This document shows positions 8,015 through 15,782 of a stretch of 39,054 nt of DNA, one piece after another. How positions within the stretch are numbered: the stretch's first letter is position 1; every line of letters starts with the position of its first letter. Below the pieces are notes generated by a model. That model had not been told where the DNA came from. It searched no databases and was given only the letters and a program-made list of their open reading frames with translations. Source of the DNA: Bradyrhizobium valentinum (GTDB lineage: Bacteria > Pseudomonadota > Alphaproteobacteria > Rhizobiales > Xanthobacteraceae); the NCBI RefSeq assembly GCF_001440405.1, contig NZ_LLXX01000172.1:1-39054 (forward strand), read 5' to 3'. A program made the translations under genes and the position numbers.

Positions 8015-9012
8015 GACGGGGACGGTGAACGCCGCGCCGCAGTGAGGCCTTCGCGCATGCTCGGCACCACGACGAGGCGCTTGACCTCGCCGTTCCGATA
8101 CGCCGCCAGGAACCTGTCATAGTCCTTGATCGAGACGCAGCCGTTGGAGTCGCCATTGGGGCCGAGCAAATAGCTGTGCACGAGCAGCCCCGTTCGCCCG
8201 TGCATTTCGTTTTCGCCCACGGGGGTCATGCGCAGCGCCGCGACACCATGAAACAGCTTTTCACGCGGCTTAAGGTCGTAGATGTTCGGTGGCGTCGCGC
8301 CGACCATGCGCTGGTCGACGTACGCCGGATTGTCCATCAGGCCGCCCAGCCCTGAGTGTGCCTCGAGCTTGGTGCCGTTCGGCAAGTAAACGGCGCGGGC
8401 CGAAATGTCGTAGACCGCCGTCTGACTGTCGTAGCCGAGCGCGGTCAGATCCTTGCGCTCGCCGAGTAGCCCGTCCCCCGGCGTCAGCGACGCCAGCGAG
8501 AAGCGCATCGGCACCAGATCGGCGAGCTTCTCGAACATGGTGCGGTTGTCGGACGAGACCGGCGGCGGATCGCTTCTCGCCGACTGAAGGTTGGCCAGGA
8601 CCGGCCGGGACCTCGGGAGCGGGATGGCTGCCTCGACCGTCGGGGCGGGCGGCGGGGGCTGCACGTTCTCCTCACGCGATTGCTCCTCGCGCGATTGTCC
8701 GCCCAACAGAATTTCGATGTACGCGAACTCCGCATCGAAGTCCGCGCGCTGCGGGCGGGGAGCGGCACGCCAAGGATAGTTGATGGCGAGCGAACGGCGC
8801 ACCGAGCTTGGGCCGAAGCGCTCGTCGAACGAGGACGTGCTAGGGACATTCGCCGATGCTGGATTGACCCAGGTGGTAAGGTCGAAACCGGTCACCCAGA
8901 CCGCCAGCCCCAACGCCATGGCAAGCGCCGTGACGCCGAATGCCGCTTCACGCAACAATCGACTTCCGCGGCTTGACGTAAGCCTGGCTGCGCTGGTCGC
9001 CCTTTTATCCAT
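8011..9012 (-). CDS. DUF2778 / L,D-transpeptidase-like periplasmic protein (Tlde1-related)
   Basis: A 333-residue protein starting at 9012, after GGGGACGG. A basic N-terminus is followed by a membrane anchor (AAFGVTALAMALGLAVWVTG). A long proline- and glutamate-rich linker then includes the short tandem SREEQSREE. The C-terminal 140 residues carry the catalytic region: SARAVYLPNGTKLEAHSGLG, then HGRTGLLVHSYLLGPNGD followed by SNGCVSIKD, with the His and Cys expected for a YkuD-like or Tlde1-like cysteine peptidase. Such enzymes cut or exchange peptidoglycan stem peptides. Being anchored and non-secreted here, it could be a housekeeping wall enzyme rather than a toxin; no immunity gene is recognised. 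First gene of the leftward unit. Confidence 0.8.
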   Translation of the reverse strand: MDKRATSAARLTSSRGSRLLREAAFGVTALAMALGLAVWVTGFDLTTWVNPASANVPSTSSFDERFGPSSVRRSLAINYPWRAAPRPQRADFDAEFAYIEILLGGQSREEQSREENVQPPPPAPTVEAAIPLPRSRPVLANLQSARSDPPPVSSDNRTMFEKLADLVPMRFSLASLTPGDGLLGERKDLTALGYDSQTAVYDISARAVYLPNGTKLEAHSGLGGLMDNPAYVDQRMVGATPPNIYDLKPREKLFHGVAALRMTPVGENEMHGRTGLLVHSYLLGPNGDSNGCVSIKDYDRFLAAYRNGEVKRLVVVPSMREGLTAARRSPSPS

Positions 9013-9220
9013 CCGTCCCCGGCTCGGCGCGGCTTTCGGAATCACGTCTGATTCCGAGAGGGATTCACCGAATAATTCCCAACATAATGCAAGCCAAAGT
9101 AAGGCATAATCGAGACAGGCTGCAACAGCCGTCCTGCCCGGCCGGCCAAATCCCCAGCCCCCTGCACGGCGCCGTGGTGGTAAAATGCGCACGCGGCTTG
9201 CGGGGGGGGGAAGGCTGCAA

Positions 9221-9646
9221 TCAGGGCCGGAGAGTCGGGCTGGTATTCGGTACCGGCGCCTGCTCCATCTCAGCGTGCTCCGGCAGCTTGTCGGCATGCA
9301 CAGCGAGTGCCGGCCCGATCCAGATCGGATCGGCGAGGTGGTCCCGGCGCGGGTTGATCGTATTCGGATGCACCAGAACGCTTAGATTGCCGTGATTGAG
9401 CATCAGCCACGGGACCAATTCGGGAAATATCTCCCGGGCAAAGGCCACCTGGTACATGGCCTGGTCGTGCGGACCGACCTTGACGTCGTGCCACCGCCCG
9501 AGCGTGACCGAGAAGCGCTCGCCGATCCAGGTGCGCAATTGCTCGGCTTCGGCCCGTGTCGTCGCCGGGTCGTAGTAGACATGGGCGTGATAGCTGGCGA
9601 TCTCCCGCAATGGTCGCGGACCGCCCGACCCCTGATCACCCGTCAT
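9221..9646 (-). CDS. DOPA 4,5-dioxygenase family protein
   Basis: A 141-residue protein with the family's histidine motifs in order: ASYHAHVYYDPATT near the start, VGPHDQAMYQVAFAREIFPE in the middle and LNHGNLSVLVHPNTINPRRD followed by HLADP near the end. Characterised members open the catechol ring of DOPA next to a hydroxyl group; bacterial homologues are mostly untested and the residues may only indicate a small metal-binding fold. The ATG at 9646 with GGAG upstream is preferred to a TTG 22 codons earlier. It is the last of four leftward genes (SDR, VOC, carboxymuconolactone-like, this one), which together look like aromatic breakdown. Confidence 0.83.
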   Translation of the reverse strand: MTGDQGSGGPRPLREIASYHAHVYYDPATTRAEAEQLRTWIGERFSVTLGRWHDVKVGPHDQAMYQVAFAREIFPELVPWLMLNHGNLSVLVHPNTINPRRDHLADPIWIGPALAVHADKLPEHAEMEQAPVPNTSPTLRP

Positions 9647-9721
9647 TGCACGCTCCGCGCCATGGTTGCTCTTGGACCGCCCGATGATCGCTGCAAGCCG
9701 CGGCGTGGTCAATGCGTAGCG

Positions 9722-10282
9722 TCAGCCCGATCGCTTCCGGCTGCTCTCGAAGACGGTCATACCGGCGGCCGGGTCGAGATCAACCTCGGTCGCTTCCGTC
9801 AGTCGCGCCATCGTCATGTAGAAGCCGATTGCGAGGATCGATTCGACAATCTCCTGCTCGCCGAAATGCTTGCGCATCGCGGCAAATACTGGCTCGGCGA
9901 CGCGCACGTTCTCGATTACTTCCCGGCCAAACGCCAGCAGCGCCTTTTCCGCAGCATTGAACGCGGCATCCTCGTACTTGCCTTGCTCGATGCAGTCGAT
10001 CTGCCGCTGCGTGACACCGACGCCGAGCGCGATCGGAACATGCTGCCGCCACTCATAGGTACCATGCTCCCACTGCGCGACCTGGAGGATCAGCAATTCG
10101 CGGTTGGCGTGGCTGAGCTTCTGGCGGTGCAGGATCGAATTGGCAAAACGCATCGCCGGAATGAAATTGGCTTCGGCATGCGCCATCATCCGGAAGATGT
10201 TCAGTACGACCGGCATCCTGTCAAAGGACGCCCGCACGTCGCCGCTGGTTGCCGCCGGATCGATCAGGGGTAGTCTTGCCAT
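9722..10282 (-). CDS. Carboxymuconolactone decarboxylase family protein (AhpD-like fold)
   Basis: A 186-residue helical protein. The core reads LSHANRELLILQVAQWEHGT, then YEWRQHVPIALGVGVTQRQI, where AhpD-type members carry CxxC. Here the two cysteines are missing and a Glu-His-His arrangement takes their place, as in the 4-carboxymuconolactone decarboxylase branch. That argues against peroxidase activity and for decarboxylase or hydrolase chemistry on lactone-like compounds. The ATG at 10282 with AAGGAA upstream is chosen over an in-frame upstream codon. It lies between the VOC and dioxygenase-like genes of the same leftward group. Substrate unknown. Confidence 0.83.
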   Translation of the reverse strand: MARLPLIDPAATSGDVRASFDRMPVVLNIFRMMAHAEANFIPAMRFANSILHRQKLSHANRELLILQVAQWEHGTYEWRQHVPIALGVGVTQRQIDCIEQGKYEDAAFNAAEKALLAFGREVIENVRVAEPVFAAMRKHFGEQEIVESILAIGFYMTMARLTEATEVDLDPAAGMTVFESSRKRSG

Positions 10283-10375
10283 CTGGCTATTCCTTACGTT
10301 TGCCGTTTCTCTTTCCGCGCGCTGATCCGAACTGAATGTCACCGCCCAAGCCTTAGTTGGCACGATACGCACCGC

Positions 10376-10909
10376 TCATCGCCCGCCGACTTCGCGGATA
10401 GGATCGGAGCCGTCCCACCCGGCAGCGACCCGACGGATGCGCTCGAAGAAGCTGCCCTTGCTGCCGCTGATGTCTGAAATCTCCACCACGGTGCCGGGAT
10501 GAGCCTGGGTATCGAAATACGCGAAGCGGCCCTGCTCGCCACCGATCTGGCCCTCGTGTCCCACCTTGTAGCCGAGCGAGAGCGCGCGGTCGTAGAGGGC
10601 CTGATAGTCCCGGGTCCAGTACGACATGTGCTGCAGCCCTTCGCAGCCGGAGTCGAGAAACTCCTTGTACATCGAAGGCGCGTCGTTTCGCTGCTGGATC
10701 AATTCGATCTGGAGATCGCCGGAATTGGCCAGCGCCACGCTCATCTCCATGGCAGAGTCGTGACCGCGGTGGCGAAAGTAGTCGGTTTTGACCCGATCGA
10801 TATAGTACCAGGGCCCGACCCCCATCACATTGACCCAGTGGTCCATGGCGGCGCGGATATCCCGCACGACATAGCCGTTCTGGCAGACTGCACCAAAGAT
10901 ACGACTCAT
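10376..10909 (-). CDS. VOC superfamily (glyoxalase/extradiol-dioxygenase fold) protein
   Basis: A 177-residue protein with the paired beta-alpha-beta-beta-beta modules of the vicinal oxygen chelate fold: VCQNGYVVRDIRAAMDHWVN at the start, DLQIELIQQRNDAPSMY in the first module, EGLQHMSYWTRDYQALYD opening the second, and HPGTVVEISDI near the end. His in LQHM and Glu in VVEIS are plausible metal ligands. The ATG at 10909 follows GGGAG with good spacing. It may be an epimerase-, dioxygenase- or lyase-like step in the same pathway as its SDR and carboxymuconolactone-like neighbours. The exact reaction is not readable. Confidence 0.85.
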   Translation of the reverse strand: MSRIFGAVCQNGYVVRDIRAAMDHWVNVMGVGPWYYIDRVKTDYFRHRGHDSAMEMSVALANSGDLQIELIQQRNDAPSMYKEFLDSGCEGLQHMSYWTRDYQALYDRALSLGYKVGHEGQIGGEQGRFAYFDTQAHPGTVVEISDISGSKGSFFERIRRVAAGWDGSDPIREVGGR

Positions 10910-10975
10910 GACGAACTCCCGTCTGTTTGGCGGCGGCACATCCTTTTCCGCCTATTGTTCTTCTGATCGCGGCCT

Positions 10976-11773
10976 TCAGCCGATCGACCTACCGCCGTCG
11001 ATCACCAGTTCAGTGCCGGTGACATAGCGGCTCTCGTCGCTGGCGAGCCAAAGGATGCCGTTGGCGATATCTTCAGGTGCGGCCTTGTACCCGAGCGGGA
11101 CGGCACGTTCGGTGAGCTTATCCAGCGTCGGCCCACGCTCCCGTCCGCCATTCGAGCCATCTTCGACGGTGCCGATCAACGTGTCCCAGATGGCGGTTTC
11201 GGTGATGCCGGGATGCACCGAGTTGACGCGGACACCGTCCTTGGCAGCCGCGCATTCCAATGCGATCGATTTCGTGAACAGCCGCACGCCGCCCTTGGTC
11301 GCGCAATAGCCGGAGACATTCGGCGACGCCTTGATTCCCGCAATCGAGGAAACGTTGATGATGCTTCCCCCTCCTCCCTCGCGCATGAGCGGGAGCGAAT
11401 GCTTCACGCCGAGGAAGACGCCGTCCAGATTGACAGCCATCTGCCGCTTCCAGTCGGCGAAGGCCATATCGACGACGGGGCCCGAGAGGCCTATCCCGGC
11501 ATTGTTGACGAGAATGTCGAGCCTGCCGAACCTTGCCCGGGTCTGGGCCACGACCGACTGCCAGTCTTCCTCGCTTGTCACATCGTGGTGGTAGTACTCG
11601 CACTCAGATCCGGCGGCACGCAATTCGCGCAGCAGGCTCGCGCCCTTCTCGTCCTGCAGGTCGGTTGCGACGATCTTTGCACCCTCGCGTGCCAGCACCA
11701 GGGCTGCGCTGCGCCCGATGCCGTTGGCCGCGCCGGTCACAAGGGCCACTTTTCCCTCGACACGCCGTGTCAT
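10976..11773 (-). CDS. Short-chain dehydrogenase/reductase (SDR), classical type
   Basis: A 265-residue NAD(P)-dependent oxidoreductase. It has the nucleotide-binding TGAANGIG near residue 14, LVNNAGIG near residue 88, the catalytic Ser in NVSSIAGIK, the YxxxK pair in YCATKGG, and the C-terminal SRYVTGTELVIDGGRS. An acidic residue after the second strand (IVATDLQ) favours NAD over NADP. It is the first gene of the leftward group controlled by the shared region with lacI. The perfect palindrome at 11858-11871 lies 85 bp upstream of its start. It probably oxidises a hydroxyl or reduces a ketone in the substrate pathway; substrate unknown. Confidence 0.92.
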   Translation of the reverse strand: MTRRVEGKVALVTGAANGIGRSAALVLAREGAKIVATDLQDEKGASLLRELRAAGSECEYYHHDVTSEEDWQSVVAQTRARFGRLDILVNNAGIGLSGPVVDMAFADWKRQMAVNLDGVFLGVKHSLPLMREGGGGSIINVSSIAGIKASPNVSGYCATKGGVRLFTKSIALECAAAKDGVRVNSVHPGITETAIWDTLIGTVEDGSNGGRERGPTLDKLTERAVPLGYKAAPEDIANGILWLASDESRYVTGTELVIDGGRSIG

Positions 11774-11857
11774 GGCTTAATCCGCTTCCCACCTGCGGCC
11801 GTCCGGCCGTCTTGTTATCGGGCGCAACAGCGCGTCTGCCTTGTTCCCGGCGTTTTC

Positions 11858-11871
11858 TGGAAACGTTTCCA
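11858..11871. promoter_or_regulatory. Perfect 14-bp palindrome, candidate LacI-family operator
   Basis: TGGAAACGTTTCCA is perfectly symmetric around a central CG, the hallmark of LacI/GalR-family sites. It lies between the divergent SDR and lacI-type genes, where the regulator could control both. Confidence 0.72.
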
Positions 11872-11928
11872 TACTTTGTCTTAGGCCGTTCTGCAAGGCG
11901 CGAATTTGTAGCCATGTCGCTTGAATAT

Positions 11929-11938
11929 CGTTTCCAGA
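11929..11938. promoter_or_regulatory. Second half-site of the LacI-type operator
   Basis: CGTTTCCAGA is the reverse complement of TCTGGAAACG found at 11856-11865. Taken as half of a second operator, its centre would be about 65 bp from the first, close to six helical turns. The matching left half is poor, so this may be a weak auxiliary site. Confidence 0.35.
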
Positions 11939-11993
11939 ATGCGTTAGGCTTCCGTTACTTGCGTCGATTGGTGATGCTCAAGGGAGTTCTGCA

Positions 11994-13031
11994 ATGTCGT
12001 TGCGCCAGGCCCAGCCTGCACGACCGACGATCCGCGACGTCGCCGCCCAGGCCGGCGTATCGGTCAGCAGCGTCAGCCGGGTCCTGAACGGCGAGCCGCA
12101 CACCAGCCCGGAATTGCATGCGCGGATCATGCGGGCGGTCATCCGCCTGCGCTTCGAGCCGCATTCGGCGGCGCAGGCCTTGCGTTCGCGCGAGAGCAAG
12201 ACAATCGGCTGCATGGTCTCCGACCTCTCCAACCCGCTCTACAGCGAAATGATCAATGGCGCGGAGGAAGAATTCCAGCGCGCCGGCTATGTCTTGATGC
12301 TCGCCGCGACCCGGCACGAGGAAGACCGCGAGACGGCGTTCGTATCAGCGGTGCGCCGGCGGCGCATGGACGGATTGTTGCTGTTCGCCGGCGACAACGC
12401 CCACACGGATTTCACCGATGCGCTCGCAAACCTGGGGCTGCCCTGCGTGGCGGTCGATCGCGAGGTGCCGGGCGTCCCATCGGTGCGAGCGGACCATCGC
12501 GGCGGCGGCCTCGAAATCACGCGCTATCTCATCGGGCTCGGCCATCGCCGTATCGCGCTGCTCACCGGACGCGCGGCGTTGCTGCCGAGTTCGGAGCGGC
12601 TTGCCGGCTATCGCCAGGCCCATGCCGAGGCAAAGCTCGAGGTCGACCCCGATTTGATCCGGCCGCAAACCCAAGGGTCGAGCATTGCGTTCAGCGACGT
12701 CTGCCAGTTGCTACGAGGCCCCAACCGTCCGACCGCGATCATTACGCTGGGGACGCACATGCTGGCCGGCGTGATGGACGCACTCTCCAGCACCGGCCTG
12801 CGCTATCCTGACGACGTCTCGCTGGTGTGCATCGGCGACACTGATCTCGCCCGACATGCAACGCCGGGCATCTCCGCGTTGACCTGGGACCTGGGCCAGA
12901 TGGGCCGGGTCGCCGCCAACATCCTGCTCGACCGGATCCGCGGCGGCGACGAGGCGCGGAAGGTACGCCCGGTCTATCTGCCGACACGATTCATTCTTCG
13001 GCACTCTGGCGCCAAGCCGCGTGCGCCCTGA
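11994..13031 (+). CDS. LacI/GalR family transcriptional regulator
   Basis: A 345-residue repressor. Residues 11-60 hold the LacI headpiece and hinge (TIRDVAAQAGVSVSSVSRVL, then NGEPHTSPELHARIMRAV). A periplasmic-binding-protein-like ligand domain follows, starting IGCMVSDLSNPLYSEMINGA and including the dimer-interface region TRYLIGLGHRRIALLTG. AGGGAG precedes the ATG. It diverges from the SDR-VOC-CMD-dioxygenase group and is followed by a Bug-type binding protein on its own strand. It probably represses these flanking genes through the palindrome at 11858-11871 until the pathway substrate appears. Confidence 0.93.
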   Translation: MSLRQAQPARPTIRDVAAQAGVSVSSVSRVLNGEPHTSPELHARIMRAVIRLRFEPHSAAQALRSRESKTIGCMVSDLSNPLYSEMINGAEEEFQRAGYVLMLAATRHEEDRETAFVSAVRRRRMDGLLLFAGDNAHTDFTDALANLGLPCVAVDREVPGVPSVRADHRGGGLEITRYLIGLGHRRIALLTGRAALLPSSERLAGYRQAHAEAKLEVDPDLIRPQTQGSSIAFSDVCQLLRGPNRPTAIITLGTHMLAGVMDALSSTGLRYPDDVSLVCIGDTDLARHATPGISALTWDLGQMGRVAANILLDRIRGGDEARKVRPVYLPTRFILRHSGAKPRAP

Positions 13032-13124
13032 TCGCGCGACGGCGTTACCGATTTTCACGACCGGCGAAGAACGCTGGCGGCGAACGACCAAAACAAAAAA
13101 TGGGAAACCCAGGGAGTAGAGTAA

Positions 13125-14093
13125 ATGAAATTACGCGTAACAATGCTTTCGCTGCTTGCGTTCGCGTCGGTGGCATGTCCGGCCCACGCCGAGGACGCGG
13201 CCGACTACCCCTCCAAGAAGATCAAGATGCTGTTGCCGTTCGGAGCCGGCGGTGGCGGCGATGTGCTCGGCCGGCTGCTTGCCGACCGGATGAGCAAACG
13301 TCTCGGGCAAACCATCTACGTCGAAAACCGCACCGGCGCCGCAGGCACCATCGGCGCGCAGCAGGCGGCGACCTCTCCGCCCGATGGCTACACCATCACG
13401 ATCGGCGGCATGACCACCCATGTGCTCGCGCCGGCGGTCTATCCGAATCTGCCCTATGATCCGATCAAGGACTTTACGACCATCGGACGGATCGGAACGT
13501 CTTCCATTCTTCTCATCGCAGCGAAGGATTTTTCTGCCAACGATCTGCGCGGCCTGACCGAGCTATCGAAGAAGGGTGAGCCGATCCAGTATGGAAGCTG
13601 GGGCGTCGGCTCGACTGGACATTTCTGCGGCGAAATCCTCTCTCAGAAAGCAGGCGTCCGCCTGCAGCATGTCCCGTTCAGCGGCGCGGCCAAACTGGCC
13701 AACGACCTCATGGGCGGGCATGTCTCGGTAGGACTGGTCGACATGGCGACCGGGACGCCGCTGGTGAAGGATGGAAAACTGAAGGCACTCGCGGTGTGCG
13801 GGGGACGATCTCCGAGCCTGCCGGAGGTTGCGAGCTACAAGGAGCAAGGCGTCGACTTCGAACGGAGCCTATCGTGGGTGATGTATGCGCCCGCGGGCGT
13901 TCCCGCTTCCGTTGCGCAAAAAATCTCCGGCGCGCTGAAGGAGTCGCTGGCTGAGGCTGACATCGTCGAAAAACTGCTGGCGCTCGGCATCTCGGCGGAC
14001 TTCATCGCCGGAGACCAGCAGCGCGACATCAACGCCCGCGATATCGAAGCCTGGAAGAAGGTCGCGAGCGACGCAAAGATCGAGGTCAAGTAG
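13125..14093 (+). CDS. Bug family (tripartite tricarboxylate transporter receptor) substrate-binding protein
   Basis: A 322-residue exported protein with signal peptide MKLRVTMLSLLAFASVACPA ending near HAEDA. The mature part has Bug-family hallmarks: YPSKKIKMLLPFGAGGGGDV, the loop VENRTGAAGTIGAQQAA that grips the carboxylate ligand, SPPDGYTI, and HVPFSGAAKLANDLMGGHVS. Bug proteins capture small organic acids in the periplasm for TctAB-type transporters or for sensing. No TctA or TctB gene is in the window, so it is an orphan, as are most Bug genes. It follows the LacI regulator by 93 bp and may serve the pathway encoded to its left. Confidence 0.9.
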   Translation: MKLRVTMLSLLAFASVACPAHAEDAADYPSKKIKMLLPFGAGGGGDVLGRLLADRMSKRLGQTIYVENRTGAAGTIGAQQAATSPPDGYTITIGGMTTHVLAPAVYPNLPYDPIKDFTTIGRIGTSSILLIAAKDFSANDLRGLTELSKKGEPIQYGSWGVGSTGHFCGEILSQKAGVRLQHVPFSGAAKLANDLMGGHVSVGLVDMATGTPLVKDGKLKALAVCGGRSPSLPEVASYKEQGVDFERSLSWVMYAPAGVPASVAQKISGALKESLAEADIVEKLLALGISADFIAGDQQRDINARDIEAWKKVASDAKIEVK

Positions 14094-14104
14094 CGGCAGA
14101 ACGC

Positions 14105-14133
14105 AAAAAGGAGGGCCGATCCATCGGCCCTCC
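14105..14133 (-). terminator. Rho-independent terminator after the P450 gene (also blocks the convergent gene)
   Basis: A 10-bp perfect stem (GGAGGGCCGA with TCGGCCCTCC, loop TCCA on the plus strand) lies at 14110-14133. Read leftward it is followed by five Ts, so it is a good terminator for the P450 gene ending at 14139. It also sits 16 bp after the Bug gene stop. Confidence 0.8.
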
Positions 14134-14138
14134 CCCGC

Positions 14139-15359
14139 CTAGTTCGCCTTGCCGAACAGCATGGGCAACTGGCGCGGGCCGCGCACGGTGCCTTCCGACC
14201 AGGTGACCTTGCCGGCCGGGTCGAGCCTGAAATCCGGAATCCGCTTCAACCATTCCTCGATCGCAACCGTCATTTCCATGCGGGCGAGATTGGAGCCGAC
14301 ACAGCGGTGAATGCCGAGGCCGAACGCCGCGTGGCGGTTCTCCTTGCGGTCGATCACCACCTTGTCGGCATCGGGGAACATCGACGGATCGCGGTTGGCG
14401 GCCGGGAATGACAGCAGCACCATATTGCCGGGCTTGACCGGGCAGCCGCTGACAGTCGTCTCCTTCACCACCTCGCGCGCCATCGTCACCGGCGAATAGG
14501 CCCGCAACAGCTCCTCGACCGCGAGCGGCATCAGCTCCGGCTCCGCGACAAGGCGCTCGCGGTCCGCCGGCGTCTTTGCCAGATGCCACAGCGAGGAGCC
14601 GATCGCGCTCCAGGTGGTGTCGATGCCGGCGATCAGCAGCAGCCGCAGCGAACCCAGCACATGCTCGTCCGCCAGCGGATTTCCATCCTTGTCCCTCGCA
14701 TTCATCAGCGTCGAGATCAGGTCGTCGGTCGGATTCTGTTTGCGATGCTCGATATGGCCGGCGAAATAGCCGGTCATCTCCCTCACCGCGTCCATCAGCG
14801 CGTTATCGTCCTTGATGCCGAGTTCGAGGATGCCGTGAATCCACTTGATGAAGAGATCGCCGTCCTTCTCCGGAATTCCAAGCATATGCGCGATGGCGCG
14901 GACCGGGACGTGCTTGGTGTATCGCGCGGCGGCGTCGCATTTGCCATCGGCGATGAACTCGTCGATCAGCTCGTTGCAGATGGCACGCACCCGCGGCTCG
15001 AGCTTTTTCATCGCGTCCGGCGTAAACGGCGGCAACAGCAATTGCTTGGCAGGCTTGTGCTCAGGCGGATCGGAGGTGATCGGCGGCGCCCTCGCCGTGA
15101 TTTCCGGCCGCACATCGCGCACGATGACGCGCCGGGATGAAAAATGATCGGTATCGTAGGCGATTTCCTTCACTGCCTGGTAGGTGGTCGGCATGTAGCA
15201 GCCGAGGAACCGCTCGGTGTGAACGACCGGCGAAGCCGCACGCAGCTTTTCCCAGATCGGAAACGGGTTTTCCGTCCAGGTCGGATCGGTGTGATCGAAA
15301 TCGTTGACCCAGTCGGTGACCGGCGGATGTTCGGGCATGATGCTGGCGGAATCGGACAT
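14139..15359 (-). CDS. Cytochrome P450
   Basis: A 406-residue soluble bacterial P450. The I-helix oxygen-activation motif AGIDTT is at 244-249, the ExxR pair is in VEELLRAYSP near 282-285, and the heme loop is FGLGIHRCVG with the thiolate ligand Cys353. No membrane anchor is present. It inserts oxygen into an unknown substrate using electrons from a ferredoxin, here encoded by the gene just upstream. ATG at 15359 is preceded by AGAGGA. The sequence resembles Bradyrhizobium/Rhodopseudomonas class I P450s, but the subfamily is not assigned. No ferredoxin reductase lies nearby, so a shared one is presumably used. Confidence 0.95.
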   Translation of the reverse strand: MSDSASIMPEHPPVTDWVNDFDHTDPTWTENPFPIWEKLRAASPVVHTERFLGCYMPTTYQAVKEIAYDTDHFSSRRVIVRDVRPEITARAPPITSDPPEHKPAKQLLLPPFTPDAMKKLEPRVRAICNELIDEFIADGKCDAAARYTKHVPVRAIAHMLGIPEKDGDLFIKWIHGILELGIKDDNALMDAVREMTGYFAGHIEHRKQNPTDDLISTLMNARDKDGNPLADEHVLGSLRLLLIAGIDTTWSAIGSSLWHLAKTPADRERLVAEPELMPLAVEELLRAYSPVTMAREVVKETTVSGCPVKPGNMVLLSFPAANRDPSMFPDADKVVIDRKENRHAAFGLGIHRCVGSNLARMEMTVAIEEWLKRIPDFRLDPAGKVTWSEGTVRGPRQLPMLFGKAN

Positions 15360-15420
15360 CGGAGCAATTCCTCTGCTTGGTTCGTTCAGATCGTGGTGGA
15401 TTAATAATCGCGCGACCGGA

Positions 15421-15630
15421 CTATTCCTCAGTCACTTCGATCGCGATCTCGGGGCAGTTGCTCTGGGCGAGCCAGGCCTTGTCTTCAAGCCCCGCGGGCA
15501 CGGAGCCATCGCCGACTTCGTGCGCGTTGCCGAATTCGTCGAGGTCGAACAGTTCGGGCGCTAATGATTTGCAGCGCGCGTGCCCCTGGCATTTGTCCTG
15601 GTCGACGCGGATTTTCAGCTTTCCAGCCAT
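15421..15630 (-). CDS. Ferredoxin of the P450-partner type ([3Fe-4S] or [4Fe-4S])
   Basis: A 69-residue ferredoxin. Cysteines are in KCQGHARC and, near the C-terminus, NCPEIAI: only three cluster cysteines plus a His-containing position (CxxHxxC), the pattern of [3Fe-4S] ferredoxins that serve P450s. The ATG at 15630 follows AGGGAAA; an upstream in-frame ATG is not used. It lies 61 bp upstream of the P450 gene on the same strand, so it is almost certainly its electron donor. The C-terminal end is acidic (IEVTEE). Confidence 0.92.
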   Translation of the reverse strand: MAGKLKIRVDQDKCQGHARCKSLAPELFDLDEFGNAHEVGDGSVPAGLEDKAWLAQSNCPEIAIEVTEE

Positions 15631-15782
15631 CGCAGCGTTTCCCTTTTTGTGGCGCGCATTGTCTCGCACGGCCTTCTCTCGGCGCGACGGCGCAGACCCG
15701 CCGGCTCACCGCGAAGTTATATCGTATTACATTCGCGTTGCCGTTGTGCTGTCAAGGCAAAAGTTATAGATCATGGAACTGA

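Noticed and set aside
9202..9210. Run of nine G bases upstream of the DUF2778 gene
   Set aside because: A possible slippage tract, but it lies between genes with no reading frame to switch and may be a sequencing error.
9647..9712. TTG start extending the DOPA-dioxygenase-like protein by 22 residues
   Set aside because: The ATG at 9646 has GGAG upstream and gives a normal length; TTG is rare as a start.
10357..10364. TTGGCACG, a perfect sigma-54 -24 box
   Set aside because: No -12 element at the right spacing, and it points rightward into genes on the opposite strand.
15714..15768. Direct repeat AAGTTATA (15714-15721 and 15761-15768) as TetR operators
   Set aside because: TetR sites are normally palindromic and eight AT-rich bases can repeat by chance; mentioned only under the regulator.
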